Part shown: positions 17,965-28,247 of the stretch, one piece after another
Position numbering within the stretch: the stretch's first letter is position 1
Layout: the number at the start of each line of letters is the position of its first letter
NCBI GenBank assembly: GCA_001689495.1
Contig: LUJS01000023.1
Span: forward strand, 124,001 to 188,000
Source of the DNA: Bacteroidales bacterium M8
GTDB taxonomy: Bacteria > Bacteroidota > Bacteroidia > Bacteroidales > Muribaculaceae
Direction of reading: 5' to 3'
Length of the DNA: 64,000 bases
Made by a program: the position numbers and the translations under genes
Notes under the pieces: model-generated
What the model was told of the DNA's origin: nothing
The model's database searches: none
Seen by the model: only the letters and a program-made list of their open reading frames with translations

Positions 17965-20301
17965 TCAGATGTTGGGTCGGTCCCAAGTATATGTCTCGGT
18001 GCAGCGCAGGCGCTCGGAGAGGTTGCCCACGGTGAGGACGAAGTCGCCCTCCTCGAGGGTCCACTGCCCTGCGCCGTTGACGAATGCGAGGTCCGTGGCG
18101 GGGATGTGGAAGCGTACGGCACGGGTCTCGCCGGGCATCAATGCCAGTGTCGAGAAGGCGCGCAGGCGCTTGTTGTCTGGCACCACGCTGGCCACGACGT
18201 CGGTCGTATATGCCAGCACGGCCTCGATGCCGTCGACGCTGCCTGTGTTGGTGATGTCGACGGTGACGGTGAGCATGTCTGAGGCCTTGAATTCCTTCTT
18301 GTCCACGTGCAGGTTGGTGTACTTGAACGTGGTGTAGGACTTGCCGTAGCCGAAGGGCCACTGCACGTTGACGCGGGCGTCATAGTCGTATGCGCCCTCC
18401 ATCTTGGGGGCCTCCTCAGATGCCTTGTAGTCGTAGTTGACCAGCGAGTTGATCTCGCGCGGATAGGTGTAGGGGAGCTTGCCCGAGAAGTTGCGGTCGC
18501 CGCTCATGAGTGCGGCGAGGGCGTCGCCGCCCATGTTGCCGGGGAGCATGCCGTTGATGACGGCCTTGGCCAGCGGCTCGATGTCGGCCAGAATGCGGGG
18601 GCGTCCGCTGTTGATGACCATGATTACGGGCTTGCCCGTGGCGGCCATGGCCTTGACCATGTCGCGCTGCATCTGCGACAGATAGAGGTCGGTGAGGTTG
18701 CCGGGGGTCTCGCAGTACGAGTTCTCGCCCACGCAGCACACGATGACGTCACAGTCGGCGGCGGCCTTGACGGCGTTGTCGAATCCCTCGCAGGTCTCGT
18801 CGCTGTACTTGCCCTTCTCGGGGAAGCAGACGGTGGGGACGTATGTCACGTTGGTCAGGCCGTAGCGTTGGCCCAGAGCCTCGAACACGGTGTTGTATTT
18901 GGCGGCGTGCTTGTCGGCCAGATGTCCCTGCCACGAGTAGCTCCAGCCGCCGTTGAGGGCGCGCATGGTGTTGGCCGTGGGGCCGGTGACGAGCAGGCGG
19001 GTGTTGCCGGCCTTGAGGGGGAGGATGTCGTCGTCGTTCTTGAGCAGGACTATCGAGCGCACGGCTGCCTCGAGGGCCTCCTCGTCAAATTTCTTCGAGC
19101 CGAACTCGGGATAGTCCTTCTTGACGGTGTTGGGGGTGTCGAACAGCCCGAGGCGGTACTTGAGCCTGAGCGAGCGGGCCGCGGCGTCGTCGATGCGGCT
19201 CATGGGCACCTTGCCCTCGTTGACCAGCTCCTTGAGCAGCGTGCAGAAGTCGGCCTTGTAGGGCTCCATCGCCATGTCGATGCCGGCGTTGATGGCAATG
19301 CGTATGGCGTCCTTCTTGTCTACGGCCACATGCTCGCGGGTGTAGAGGTTGTTGATGTCGGCCCAGTCGGTGACGATGAGGCCGTCCCACAGCAGGTCGT
19401 TCTTGAGCCACTTGGTCAGATACTCCCACGAGGCGTGCACGGGGGTGCCGTTGATGGACGACGAGTTGACCATCACGGTCAGCGCACCGCTCTTGAGGCA
19501 CTCGAGGAACGGAGCGAAGTGCTTGTCCCTGAGCTCGGAGGGGGTGATGACGGCCGGCGTGCGGTCCTTGCCCGAGAAGGGGGCGCCATAGCCCATGTAG
19601 TGCTTGAGGCTGGCGGCTATGTGCTTGGGCCCGACGTGGTTGGGGTCGTTGCCCTGAAATCCGCGCACGGCGGCCGCGCCCATCAGCGCGTTGACCAGCG
19701 GGTCCTCGCCATAGTTCTCCCACAGGCGGGGCCAGCGGGGATCGCGGCCCAGATCGAGGGTGGGGGCGAATGTCCACGGACAGTCGGCGGCGCGGGTCAG
19801 GTATGCGGTGCTTGCGGATGCCTTGCGGTTGAGCTCGGTGTCGAACGTGGCGGCCATGTTGATGCCCTGAGGATAGAGCACGCCGTCGTTGACGTATGTG
19901 GTGCCGTGTATCTGGTCAAGGCCATAGATGATGGGCAGGCCGTCGTTGTGGCGCATCGACGATGCCTGCAGGGTCGAGATGAGGGTGTCCCACTCGGCTG
20001 CCGACAGCGAGCATGTGCCGGGGGTGTTGAGGAACGAGCCCACCTTGTATGTCGAGATGACGCTGTCGACCTTGGCGGGGTCGAGGGTGAAGTTGCCCGA
20101 GGCGTCGAACGAGCCGACGACGTCGATCTGCAACTGCAGCATCTGGCCAATCTTCTGGTCGAGGGTCATGGCGGAGAGTGTCTTCTGCACCTTGGCCTCG
20201 ATGGCCGGGTCGGCGGGGATGACCGGCAGTGTCACGGGGGTGTAGGCCCCGGCCGTGGCAGCGACCGCGAGGGCTGCAAGCAGTGTGATGGAGGATTTCA
20301 T
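17965..20301 (-). CDS. Glycoside hydrolase family 3 (beta-glucosidase/xylosidase-like), exported
   Basis: A 778-residue GH3 exo-glycosidase with a signal peptide (about 1-19, ending AGAYTPV). It has the (beta/alpha)8 domain, the alpha/beta sandwich and a C-terminal fibronectin-III-like domain (from about 660). The substrate-binding motif KHYMGYGAP is present, and the nucleophile is Asp312 in GLIVTDWADI. The CVGENSYCETPG loop carries a Glu placed like the acid/base in barley ExoI-type enzymes. The likely substrate is a beta-linked gluco- or xylo-oligosaccharide. The start overlaps the upstream HD phosphodiesterase stop by 4 bp. No T9SS sorting tail is visible, so it is probably periplasmic. 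Confidence 0.93.
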   Translation of the reverse strand: MKSSITLLAALAVAATAGAYTPVTLPVIPADPAIEAKVQKTLSAMTLDQKIGQMLQLQIDVVGSFDASGNFTLDPAKVDSVISTYKVGSFLNTPGTCSLSAAEWDTLISTLQASSMRHNDGLPIIYGLDQIHGTTYVNDGVLYPQGINMAATFDTELNRKASASTAYLTRAADCPWTFAPTLDLGRDPRWPRLWENYGEDPLVNALMGAAAVRGFQGNDPNHVGPKHIAASLKHYMGYGAPFSGKDRTPAVITPSELRDKHFAPFLECLKSGALTVMVNSSSINGTPVHASWEYLTKWLKNDLLWDGLIVTDWADINNLYTREHVAVDKKDAIRIAINAGIDMAMEPYKADFCTLLKELVNEGKVPMSRIDDAAARSLRLKYRLGLFDTPNTVKKDYPEFGSKKFDEEALEAAVRSIVLLKNDDDILPLKAGNTRLLVTGPTANTMRALNGGWSYSWQGHLADKHAAKYNTVFEALGQRYGLTNVTYVPTVCFPEKGKYSDETCEGFDNAVKAAADCDVIVCCVGENSYCETPGNLTDLYLSQMQRDMVKAMAATGKPVIMVINSGRPRILADIEPLAKAVINGMLPGNMGGDALAALMSGDRNFSGKLPYTYPREINSLVNYDYKASEEAPKMEGAYDYDARVNVQWPFGYGKSYTTFKYTNLHVDKKEFKASDMLTVTVDITNTGSVDGIEAVLAYTTDVVASVVPDNKRLRAFSTLALMPGETRAVRFHIPATDLAFVNGAGQWTLEEGDFVLTVGNLSERLRCTETYTWDRPNI

Positions 20302-22364
20302 GACGGTTTGTTTGTAGTGAGGGGTTTGTTGAGTTCGGGATATGAGATGCGCGAGTGATACATGGTGCGCAGGCGCTGTGCGAAGACATCCTTGACGGCC
20401 TGCACGTCGCGGAACGAGATGTTCGACTCGTTGTGCAGCCCCTCGGCTATCTGGCCGTCTATGATCTTGTTGACCAGTGCGGTTATGGCCTCGGGGGTAT
20501 GCTCCTTCATCGAGCGCGACGCGGCCTCGACGGCATCGGCCATCATCAGCAGCGAGGTCTCGCGGCTCTGGGGATTGGGCCCGGGATAGGTGAAGGGCGC
20601 CGGGTCAACCTCCTCGTCGGGGTGCGCGTTGCAGTATGTGGTATAGAAATACCGGGCCTTGCCGGCACCGTGGTGCTGGGCTATGAAGTCCTTGATGGCC
20701 TGTGGCAGCTTGGCCTTGTCGGCCATGATGAGGCCGTCGCGCACGTGGCCGGTGACGATTCTCGCGCTCTGTATGGGGTCGAGGGCGTCGTGTGGATTGA
20801 CACCGTGCTGGTTTTCGGTGAAGAAAGCCGGGTTGCGTATCTTGCCGATGTCGTGATAGAGGGCTCCGGTCCTGACCATCTGCACGTTGGCGCCGATGCG
20901 CTGTGCGGCGGCCGATGCGAGGTTGCTCACGGCCATCGAGTGGTTGAAGGTGCCGGGACACTCCTCGGACAGCTCGCGCAGCAGCGGGTTATTGGTGTCC
21001 GACAGCTCGACGAGCGTGACCTTGGAGGTGAATCCGAACACCCTCTCGAGCAGGAACATCAGCACGTAGCTGAACGATATGAGTATGGCGTTGACGGCAA
21101 AGGCGCCGAATATGCGTGGCTCGGTCTTGTTGAGCGATCCGGTCTGCATCACCTCGACCGAGACATAGCAGAGCGAGTAGGCCATGAAGATGAACGCGGC
21201 GGTGCGTATGAGCTGGCTGCGGCGCGACAGGTCCTTGAGCGAGTCGATGGCCACAACGCCCGCCACCATCTGCATGAAGATGAATTCGAGCGGGAATGAG
21301 GCCACGATGGCGCACAGCAGCACCACGGCGAGGTGGGTGAAGTAGGCCGTGCGCGAGTCGAGGAACACCACCACCAGTATGGGCACCATGGTGAACGGCG
21401 TGATGTAGAGGCCCGACGAGAAGGTGGCGTCCATGGCGAACGCGAAGAGGGTGAACAGCGTGGTCAGGCTGACCAGAAAGACCACCGTGCGGTTGTCCTT
21501 GAAATAGTCGGGCCTGAAGAAGAACATGTAGCCGTAGAGCGTGGCCAGCATGATCATCACGAAGAGTATCTGTCCGGCTATCGGATAGTGGTGCTGGGTT
21601 ATCTGCGCGCCGGCGCCGCGCTCGTCCATCATCTCCTCGTATGTCCGGAGTATCGTGGCTATGCGCGTGGTGACGATGTCGCCCTTGTCGATGATGCGCT
21701 CGCCCTGCTGCACCACGCCCACGGGGGCGAGGGCCTTCTGATAGGCGTCGTCGAGCAGGTTGCGCGTGGTGGCCGAGTCGACCGAGATGTTGGGTCTGAG
21801 CATCTCGGAGAGCCTCGTGGCCGTGAGCGCGCCGCGTATGTCCTTGTCGCGCAGGGTCGAGTCGAGATGCTCGTATGCCCTGAACGCCGACAGATACCTG
21901 TCGGTGGGCACGGAGATGGCCACGTTGTCGTGTACGAATCTCACCGCCGGCAGCTTGCCCTCGGTGATGCGCGCGTATGTGTCGCGGTCGACAATGCCGT
22001 TCTCATAGACGGTGCGTATGGCCCTGATGATCTGGTTGCGCTGCGCGGGGGTGATGTCGAGCCCCGGGGTGGCGTTGAGCCGCGCCGAGTAGTCTGAGAT
22101 TATGGTCTTCTCGAGCGCGAGGTCGCGCTTGAACACGGGCTCGAATCGGGCGTCGATGCTGTCCTTGAGGTGCGAGGCGCTGACCGAGTCGAGATGCTCG
22201 GGGATGTCGAACGGCGCCGTGAGCAGGGCATAGCTCCACGGGCGGTTCACCTCGTAGATGAATCTGTCCTTGTCGGTGCGTGGCAGGAAGTAGACAAGCA
22301 GTGCGACCGACGCCACGAATAGCGCGGCGCGCAATATGATGTCGCGGGTAGACTGTCGGGTCAT
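20298..22364 (-). CDS. pgpH: PgpH-like 7TM HD-domain phosphohydrolase (probable c-di-AMP phosphodiesterase)
   Basis: A 688-residue membrane enzyme. One N-terminal helix is followed by an extracytoplasmic 7TMR-HDED-like region (about 40-270), seven transmembrane helices (about 280-470) and a cytoplasmic HD domain. The HD residues are in NHSMAVSNLASAAA, ALYHDIGKIRNPAFF and FIAQHHGAGKARYF. Firmicute homologues (PgpH/YqfF) hydrolyse cyclic di-AMP; that activity is inferred here. It overlaps the GH3 gene by 4 bp downstream and the DUF2752 gene by 4 bp upstream, indicating tight translational coupling. Confidence 0.88.
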   Translation of the reverse strand: MTRQSTRDIILRAALFVASVALLVYFLPRTDKDRFIYEVNRPWSYALLTAPFDIPEHLDSVSASHLKDSIDARFEPVFKRDLALEKTIISDYSARLNATPGLDITPAQRNQIIRAIRTVYENGIVDRDTYARITEGKLPAVRFVHDNVAISVPTDRYLSAFRAYEHLDSTLRDKDIRGALTATRLSEMLRPNISVDSATTRNLLDDAYQKALAPVGVVQQGERIIDKGDIVTTRIATILRTYEEMMDERGAGAQITQHHYPIAGQILFVMIMLATLYGYMFFFRPDYFKDNRTVVFLVSLTTLFTLFAFAMDATFSSGLYITPFTMVPILVVVFLDSRTAYFTHLAVVLLCAIVASFPLEFIFMQMVAGVVAIDSLKDLSRRSQLIRTAAFIFMAYSLCYVSVEVMQTGSLNKTEPRIFGAFAVNAILISFSYVLMFLLERVFGFTSKVTLVELSDTNNPLLRELSEECPGTFNHSMAVSNLASAAAQRIGANVQMVRTGALYHDIGKIRNPAFFTENQHGVNPHDALDPIQSARIVTGHVRDGLIMADKAKLPQAIKDFIAQHHGAGKARYFYTTYCNAHPDEEVDPAPFTYPGPNPQSRETSLLMMADAVEAASRSMKEHTPEAITALVNKIIDGQIAEGLHNESNISFRDVQAVKDVFAQRLRTMYHSRISYPELNKPLTTNKPS

Positions 22365-22744
22365 AGGTTACGGTAGATGGTCCAGAGGATAATGATTGCG
22401 AGAAGAGAGAGTATGAACTGACGTGAGAGTATGAATCCGTGCAGGCGCCTGAATCGCCGCGGGTCGCTCTCGGCGATGAACACGAGGGCTATCACGGGCA
22501 GCTCGACGAGCATCAGGGGGTTCAGCGCCCATGCCGACGCGATGTCGCCGTGCAGCAGGGCGTGCAGGGCCCGCTGCGAGCCGCATCCAGGACACTGCCA
22601 CCCCGTGAGGGTCAGAAACATGCAGCGCGGAAAGGGATGCCGTGCGGGGTCGAGCGCAAAGTAGACGGCCACGGCTGCCACGAGGGCAAGCATGGCGGCC
22701 GCCGCGAGCAGGCGGCGCGAGGGGGTGGGACAGCGTGGTGTCAC
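22361..22744 (-). CDS. DUF2752 membrane protein
   Basis: A 127-residue protein. The DUF2752 signature is clear: FPRCMFLTLTGWQCPGCGSQ, then RALHALLHGDIASAWALN, with two cysteines in CPGC. There are about three transmembrane helices. The start appears to be GTG at 22744, 4 bp after the stop of the CD225 gene; an internal ATG at residue 18 is possible but would remove part of the first helix. In Bacteroidota, DUF2752 genes often lie near CD225 or TM2 genes, as here. Function unknown. Confidence 0.8.
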   Translation of the reverse strand: MTPRCPTPSRRLLAAAAMLALVAAVAVYFALDPARHPFPRCMFLTLTGWQCPGCGSQRALHALLHGDIASAWALNPLMLVELPVIALVFIAESDPRRFRRLHGFILSRQFILSLLAIIILWTIYRNL

Positions 22745-22748
22745 GGCC

Positions 22749-23225
22749 TCAGAATGCCGCCAGCATCGAGTAGAGCATATAGAAGGGAGTCCAGATCAGA
22801 CCGGCCACGAACGATATGACGCACCACCAACCGGCCTTCTCCGAGGCTCGGCGCGCGGCCTCGATGTCGCCCGACTGATAGGCAGGCGCCACCTTCGAGG
22901 CATAGACTATGGCCACGATGCCCGTGATGAGGCAGCAGCAGATGGTTGCGGCGATGGCCCAGCCAAGATAGGTGGGGGGCTGAGGCTCGTAGACCGACGG
23001 TCCGGCGGGAGCGGCGTTGTCGAACGCGGCGGCACGGTATCCCTGAGCCGGAGCGGCCCCGAACATGTCGGCCAGCTCGGGCAGTTGCGAGGCCACGCTC
23101 CAGTCGGGCATGCCGTCGCACCACACAGGGGTCTGTGGCGTGAGGTCAAAGCGACGGCGCAGCTGCTCGAGGCTCATGGGGCCCGTCTGCACGCCGTTGA
23201 CGATGATCCAGTAGGTTTTTTCCAT
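22749..23225 (-). CDS. GYF_2 (DUF4339) plus CD225/dispanin membrane protein
   Basis: A 158-residue protein. Residues 1-60 form a GYF_2-like domain (YWIIVNGVQTGPMSLEQL with WCDGMPDW). Residues 80-158 form a CD225/dispanin unit with two hydrophobic segments and the cysteine-rich ICCCLITGIVAIVYASKV followed by YQSGDIEAARRASEKAGWW. CD225 is the family of the vertebrate IFITM proteins; bacterial members are common and their role is unknown. ATG 23225 is used because the upstream 15 codons overlap the deoC terminator stem. Confidence 0.85.
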   Translation of the reverse strand: MEKTYWIIVNGVQTGPMSLEQLRRRFDLTPQTPVWCDGMPDWSVASQLPELADMFGAAPAQGYRAAAFDNAAPAGPSVYEPQPPTYLGWAIAATICCCLITGIVAIVYASKVAPAYQSGDIEAARRASEKAGWWCVISFVAGLIWTPFYMLYSMLAAF

Positions 23226-23242
23226 TTGTTCTCTATGTGATT

Positions 23243-23273
23243 GGCGTGCGGGGCCCTGACGGCCCCGCACGCC
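23243..23273 (-). terminator. GC-rich hairpin after deoC
   Basis: A 13-bp perfect stem (23243-23255 with 23261-23273), loop CTGAC, lying 17 bp past the deoC stop. There is no clear T tract on the minus strand, so it may attenuate rather than fully stop transcription into the downstream CD225 operon. Confidence 0.55.
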
Positions 23274-23289
23274 TGTTGTGATTCGGTTG

Positions 23290-24174
23290 TCAGAAGAATT
23301 TTGTCTCCTCGCCCAGAATGTCGGACAGGAGGTTGTTGGCCAGACGCGAGGCCCCGATGCGGAAGTACTCGTTGGTCTCTATCCACTTGTCGCCCAGAAC
23401 GGTGCGCACGATGGTATAGTACTTGAGCGCCTCCTCGGTGGTCGACACGCCTCCGGCAGCCTTGAAGCCCACCATGCGGCCCGTCTTCTCGTAATACTCC
23501 TTGATGCACTCGCACATGATGTATGCGGCCTCGAGCGATGCGCCCTCATACTCCTTGCCGGTCGACGTCTTGATGAAGTCGGCGCCCGACCAGAGGCTCA
23601 GCACGCTGGCGTTGCGGATGTTCTCGGCGGTCTTGAGCGCGCCGCCCTCGATGATGACCTTGAGCAGCGACTCGCGGCACGAGTGCTTCATCTCGGTCAG
23701 CTGGTCGCATACCTCCTCATAGTCCTTGTCGAAGAAGTCGCCCAGCGGCAGCACCACGTCGATCTCGTCGGCACCGGCCTCGACGGCCAGACCGATCTCG
23801 GCGATCTTGACCTCGATGAAGCTCTGGGCTGAGGGGAAGCAGCCGGCCACGGCCGCGATGTCGACCTCGCTCACGTCGAGGACGGTGCGCACGATGGGCA
23901 CGAAGTTGGGATAGACACAGATGGCCGCCACGTTGGGCAGGTCGGGATGCTCGTGCTCGAAGGCGTTGACCCTCTCGACAAAATCGGCCACCGAGCGCTG
24001 CGAGTCGGTAGACTTGAGCGTGGTGAGGTCGATGGCGTTGAAGATGGCGCGGAGCACCTCGGGCTTGCGGTTCTCCTCAAGATGCTTGTCGAGGATCTCG
24101 GCGACTTTGGCCTTGACTGCGGCATCGTCGGTGATGACGCGCGAGTCTGCGATGGCTTGCTGATATTTGTCCAT
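23290..24174 (-). CDS. deoC: Deoxyribose-phosphate aldolase
   Basis: A 294-residue class I aldolase that splits 2-deoxyribose-5-phosphate into glyceraldehyde-3-phosphate and acetaldehyde. The Schiff-base lysine is in SGADFIKTSTGKEYEGAS, the second conserved lysine in MVGFKAAGGVSTTE, and the proton-relay Asp in GADEIDVVLPLGDF. Length matches the longer Bacteroidota type. It lies 19 bp after the MazG-like gene and is the last gene of the dtd-mazG-deoC transcript, which is followed by a hairpin. Confidence 0.95.
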   Translation of the reverse strand: MDKYQQAIADSRVITDDAAVKAKVAEILDKHLEENRKPEVLRAIFNAIDLTTLKSTDSQRSVADFVERVNAFEHEHPDLPNVAAICVYPNFVPIVRTVLDVSEVDIAAVAGCFPSAQSFIEVKIAEIGLAVEAGADEIDVVLPLGDFFDKDYEEVCDQLTEMKHSCRESLLKVIIEGGALKTAENIRNASVLSLWSGADFIKTSTGKEYEGASLEAAYIMCECIKEYYEKTGRMVGFKAAGGVSTTEEALKYYTIVRTVLGDKWIETNEYFRIGASRLANNLLSDILGEETKFF

Positions 24175-24193
24175 AACGAGTAGTAATTGATGA

Positions 24194-24511
24194 TTATTTC
24201 TTGAAGCGATCAGTGTCGCGGATATTCTTCTTGTCCAGATTGCGGCCCATCGCCTCGGTCAGGTCGATGCCGGTCTGGTTGGCTATCGCTGCCGCCACCC
24301 ATATCAGGTCGGCCAGCTCGTCGGCGAGGTCGTCAAGCCCCGTGCGGTCCGAGGGCTTGGGACGCTGGTCGCCATATCGGCGCGCCATGATGCGCGCTAC
24401 CTCGCCGGTCTCCTCGGCAAGGACGGCGGCATTGGTGATGGGCGAGAAGTATCCCCCGCCCGTGCCTTTGATCCACCCGTCGACGATATGTTGCAGTTCT
24501 TCGATGGTCAT
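24194..24511 (-). CDS. MazG-like nucleotide pyrophosphohydrolase
   Basis: A 105-residue all-alpha NTP pyrophosphohydrolase. The metal-binding pattern E-E-x2-E ... E-x2-D is seen as LAEETGEVARIMARRYGD and DDLADELADLIWVAAAIA. Such proteins hydrolyse nucleoside triphosphates to monophosphates, probably as housecleaning. ATG 24511 overlaps the dtd stop by 4 bp, which decides the start; a longer frame to 24628 only rereads dtd. Confidence 0.88.
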   Translation of the reverse strand: MTIEELQHIVDGWIKGTGGGYFSPITNAAVLAEETGEVARIMARRYGDQRPKPSDRTGLDDLADELADLIWVAAAIANQTGIDLTEAMGRNLDKKNIRDTDRFKK

Positions 24512-24954
24512 TCCTTTGAATCTATAACAATGGTCACGGGTCCGTCGTTCACCAGACGCACCTCCATGTCGGCCCCGAACACGCCCGTCCTCACCTCGCG
24601 GGCCATGAGACGCGCGCACTCCGAGCAATAGAGCTCGTAGAGGGGCACGGCCAGCTCGTGACCCGCGGCATTGACATAGCTCGGGCGATTACCCTTGCGG
24701 GTCGAGGCCAGCAGCGTGAACTGGCTCACCGCCAGCAGCTCGCCTCCCGTGGCCAACAGCGACAGGTTCATCACGCCGTCGGCATCGTCAAACACACGCA
24801 GGTTGACCGTCTTGGCCGCCAGACGCAACGCATCCTCGCGGGTGTCGTCCTTGGCGACACCCACCAGCGCCAGCAGCCCCGGCCCTATCGAGCTGTGCAG
24901 CTCGCCGCCGATACTCACCGAAGCCCCGGTGACTCTCTGTAAAACGATTCTCAT
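24508..24954 (-). CDS. dtd: D-aminoacyl-tRNA deacylase
   Basis: A 148-residue enzyme that removes D-amino acids mischarged on tRNA. MRIVLQRVTGASVSIGGE opens the fold. The two active-site motifs are present: AVSQFTLLAST (SQFTL) and VNDGPVTIVID (here NDGPVT where most homologues have NxGPVT). ATG 24954 matches the family's N-terminus exactly. It is first in a three-gene operon with a promoter 7 bp upstream of the ATG. Confidence 0.95.
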   Translation of the reverse strand: MRIVLQRVTGASVSIGGELHSSIGPGLLALVGVAKDDTREDALRLAAKTVNLRVFDDADGVMNLSLLATGGELLAVSQFTLLASTRKGNRPSYVNAAGHELAVPLYELYCSECARLMAREVRTGVFGADMEVRLVNDGPVTIVIDSKE

Positions 24955-24960
24955 AACGTG

Positions 24961-24968
24961 CAAATATA
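24961..24968 (-). promoter_or_regulatory. -7 element upstream of dtd
   Basis: On the minus strand TATATTTG matches TAnnTTTG. It ends only 7 bp before the dtd ATG, so the transcript would be nearly leaderless. A -33 TTG is present but about 23 bp away, longer than ideal. Confidence 0.45.
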
Positions 24969-25068
24969 CACAATAAATCCGATACCCCCACCAATCACGC
25001 CTAAAAAAAACATCCACCCCTCGCTCCCCAACCGACAATCACCCCTCCGCACCGGATTTTAGGGATAT

Positions 25069-25104
25069 TTTACCGGGCACTTTACCGGGCACTTTACTGG
25101 GCAC
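25069..25104. repeat. Three tandem 12-bp units TTTACCGGGCAC
   Basis: Units at 25069-25080, 25081-25092 and 25093-25104; the third has one change (ACT for ACC). On the minus strand the unit encodes Lys-Val-Pro-Gly in the frame ending at a stop at 25039. No supporting gene is visible upstream in that frame, so it looks like the remnant of a coding repeat. Confidence 0.75.
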
Positions 25105-25159
25105 TTTTGCAGTACCCTCTCTGAATAATAAGCTGCAAACTGTTCCAAAATTCCGGAAA

Positions 25160-25193
25160 CAAAAAACAGAACGCGGGGGGCGTTCTGTTTTTT
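25160..25193 (-). terminator. Intrinsic terminator of the MFS transporter gene
   Basis: A 14-bp stem (25161-25174 with 25180-25193) with a 5-nt G loop. The arms are A6...CAGAACGC and its complement ending in T6, so the structure works on both strands. It lies 19 bp beyond the MFS stop. Confidence 0.85.
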
Positions 25194-25211
25194 CGTGGGG
25201 TGGGTGCGGGG

Positions 25212-26426
25212 TCAGGCGGGGGTGGGGCGGTTGCGGAGGTCGGGGAGGAGGATGGCGACGATGCCGAGCAGGGGCATGTAGGCGCAGAAGTTGTAGATGG
25301 CTTCGATGCCGTAGCGGTCGGCGAAGTTGCCGAGGATGGCCGAGGCGATGCCGCCCACGCCGAAGGCGAATCCGAAGAAGAGGCCCGAGATCATGCCCAG
25401 CTTGGTGGGCAGCAGTTCTTGGGCGTAGAGCAGTATGGCGGGGAATGCCGACGAGAGCATGAAGCCGGCGCAGAAGCTGAGCACGGCGGTCAGGGGGAGC
25501 GACGCATGGGGCAGCAGCAGGCTGAACGGGGCTGTGCCGAGTATCGACACCCAGATGACGAGCTTGCGGCCATAGCGGTCGCCCACGGGGCCTCCGACAA
25601 GGGTGCCGGCGGCTGTCGACACCACGAAGATGAAGAGGAATATCTGCGATGCGGCTACGCTGACGCCGAATTTGTCTATCAGATAGAAGGTGTAGTAGCT
25701 CGACAGGGATGCCATGTAGACGTATTTGGAGAATATGAGCACGATGATGACGCCGATGACAAAGAGCGTGCGGCCTTTGGACAGCGGGAGGCTGATGTGG
25801 CGTGTGTGCTCGTGTGGACGTGCCCTGAGGTCGGCCAGATATGACCTGTACCACCGGCAGATGGGGCGCATGGCGGCAAAACAGAGTGCGGCGAAGATGA
25901 GGAACCACAACACGTAGCGGCGGTCGTGGGGGGCGACGATGAGTGCCACGAGCAGCGGACCGATCGAGCCGCCGAAGTTGCCGCCGACCTGAAACACCGA
26001 CTGGGCGAAGCCGCGGCGGGCGTGTCCGGCCAGCGAGGTGATGCGTGATGCCTCGGGGTGAAGGGTGGCCGAGCCGAGTCCGACCATGAATACGGCCAGA
26101 AGTATGCCCGGCAGGGTGTCGCATAGCGCGAAGAGCACTATGCCGACCGAGGTGCAGACCATGCCGGCGGGCAGGCTCCACACAAAGGGGCGGCGGTCGA
26201 AGGCATAGCCCACCACGGGCTGGAATATCGAGGCCGCTATCTGATAGACGAGCGTGATGATGCCGATCTGTGCGAAGTCGAGATCAAGGTCGGCCTTGAG
26301 CATGGGGTAGACCGCCGTGATGACCGACTGGAGCAGGTCGTTGAGGGCGTGCGACGCGCTCAGTGCCAGAAGCACGGGGAATGTCGGCATCGAGGCCAGC
26401 GACCTGAGTTTGGTGATGAATGACAT
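25212..26426 (-). CDS. MFS transporter, fosmidomycin-resistance (Fsr) type
   Basis: A 404-residue, 12-helix major facilitator protein. The N-terminal ALSASHALNDLLQSVITAVYP and the motif after helix 2 (QPVVGYAFDRRP) match the Fsr/fosmidomycin-efflux branch, as do LGSATLHPEASRITSLAG and SVFQVGGNFGGSIGPLLVA. The family exports fosmidomycin in E. coli; the natural substrate here is unknown. It lies 90 bp after ettA, separated by a hairpin, so it may have its own promoter, although none is obvious. Confidence 0.85.
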   Translation of the reverse strand: MSFITKLRSLASMPTFPVLLALSASHALNDLLQSVITAVYPMLKADLDLDFAQIGIITLVYQIAASIFQPVVGYAFDRRPFVWSLPAGMVCTSVGIVLFALCDTLPGILLAVFMVGLGSATLHPEASRITSLAGHARRGFAQSVFQVGGNFGGSIGPLLVALIVAPHDRRYVLWFLIFAALCFAAMRPICRWYRSYLADLRARPHEHTRHISLPLSKGRTLFVIGVIIVLIFSKYVYMASLSSYYTFYLIDKFGVSVAASQIFLFIFVVSTAAGTLVGGPVGDRYGRKLVIWVSILGTAPFSLLLPHASLPLTAVLSFCAGFMLSSAFPAILLYAQELLPTKLGMISGLFFGFAFGVGGIASAILGNFADRYGIEAIYNFCAYMPLLGIVAILLPDLRNRPTPA

Positions 26427-26458
26427 TTGGCTTGTATGCGTGTTTGACTAAAATGACA

Positions 26459-26498
26459 GATAAGTCTGACATGGCCGCGGGGCCTTGTCAGACTTATC
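26459..26498 (-). terminator. Hairpin between ettA and the MFS gene
   Basis: A 13-bp outer stem (26459-26471 with 26486-26498) plus an inner GGCC/GGCC pairing, 18 bp past the ettA stop. On the minus strand it is followed by TGTCATTTTAG, a weak T tract. Probably the ettA terminator. Confidence 0.6.
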
Positions 26499-26516
26499 GG
26501 AAAGAGTGGAGTGGTA

Positions 26517-28202
<1,686 letters not shown>

Positions 28203-28211
28203 TGTTGCTGT

Positions 28212-28247
28212 TATTGACTAGTTGGACTAGTTGGTCTAGTTGAACTA
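28212..28247 (-). repeat. 9-bp array TAGnnnAAC starting at the xerD stop codon
   Basis: On the minus strand the xerD stop TAG (28247-28245) is the first base triplet of four 9-bp units: TAGTTCAAC, TAGACCAAC, TAGTCCAAC, TAGTCAATA. All are in frame with xerD, giving four in-frame stops. The array fills nearly the whole gap to the ettA ATG. Confidence 0.85.

Noticed and set aside
18307..20358. A 683-codon plus-strand open frame opposite the GH3 gene
   Set aside because: Its translation is Val/Gly/Asp/His-rich with no motif, as expected for the antisense of a GC-rich gene; the minus strand encodes a textbook GH3 enzyme.
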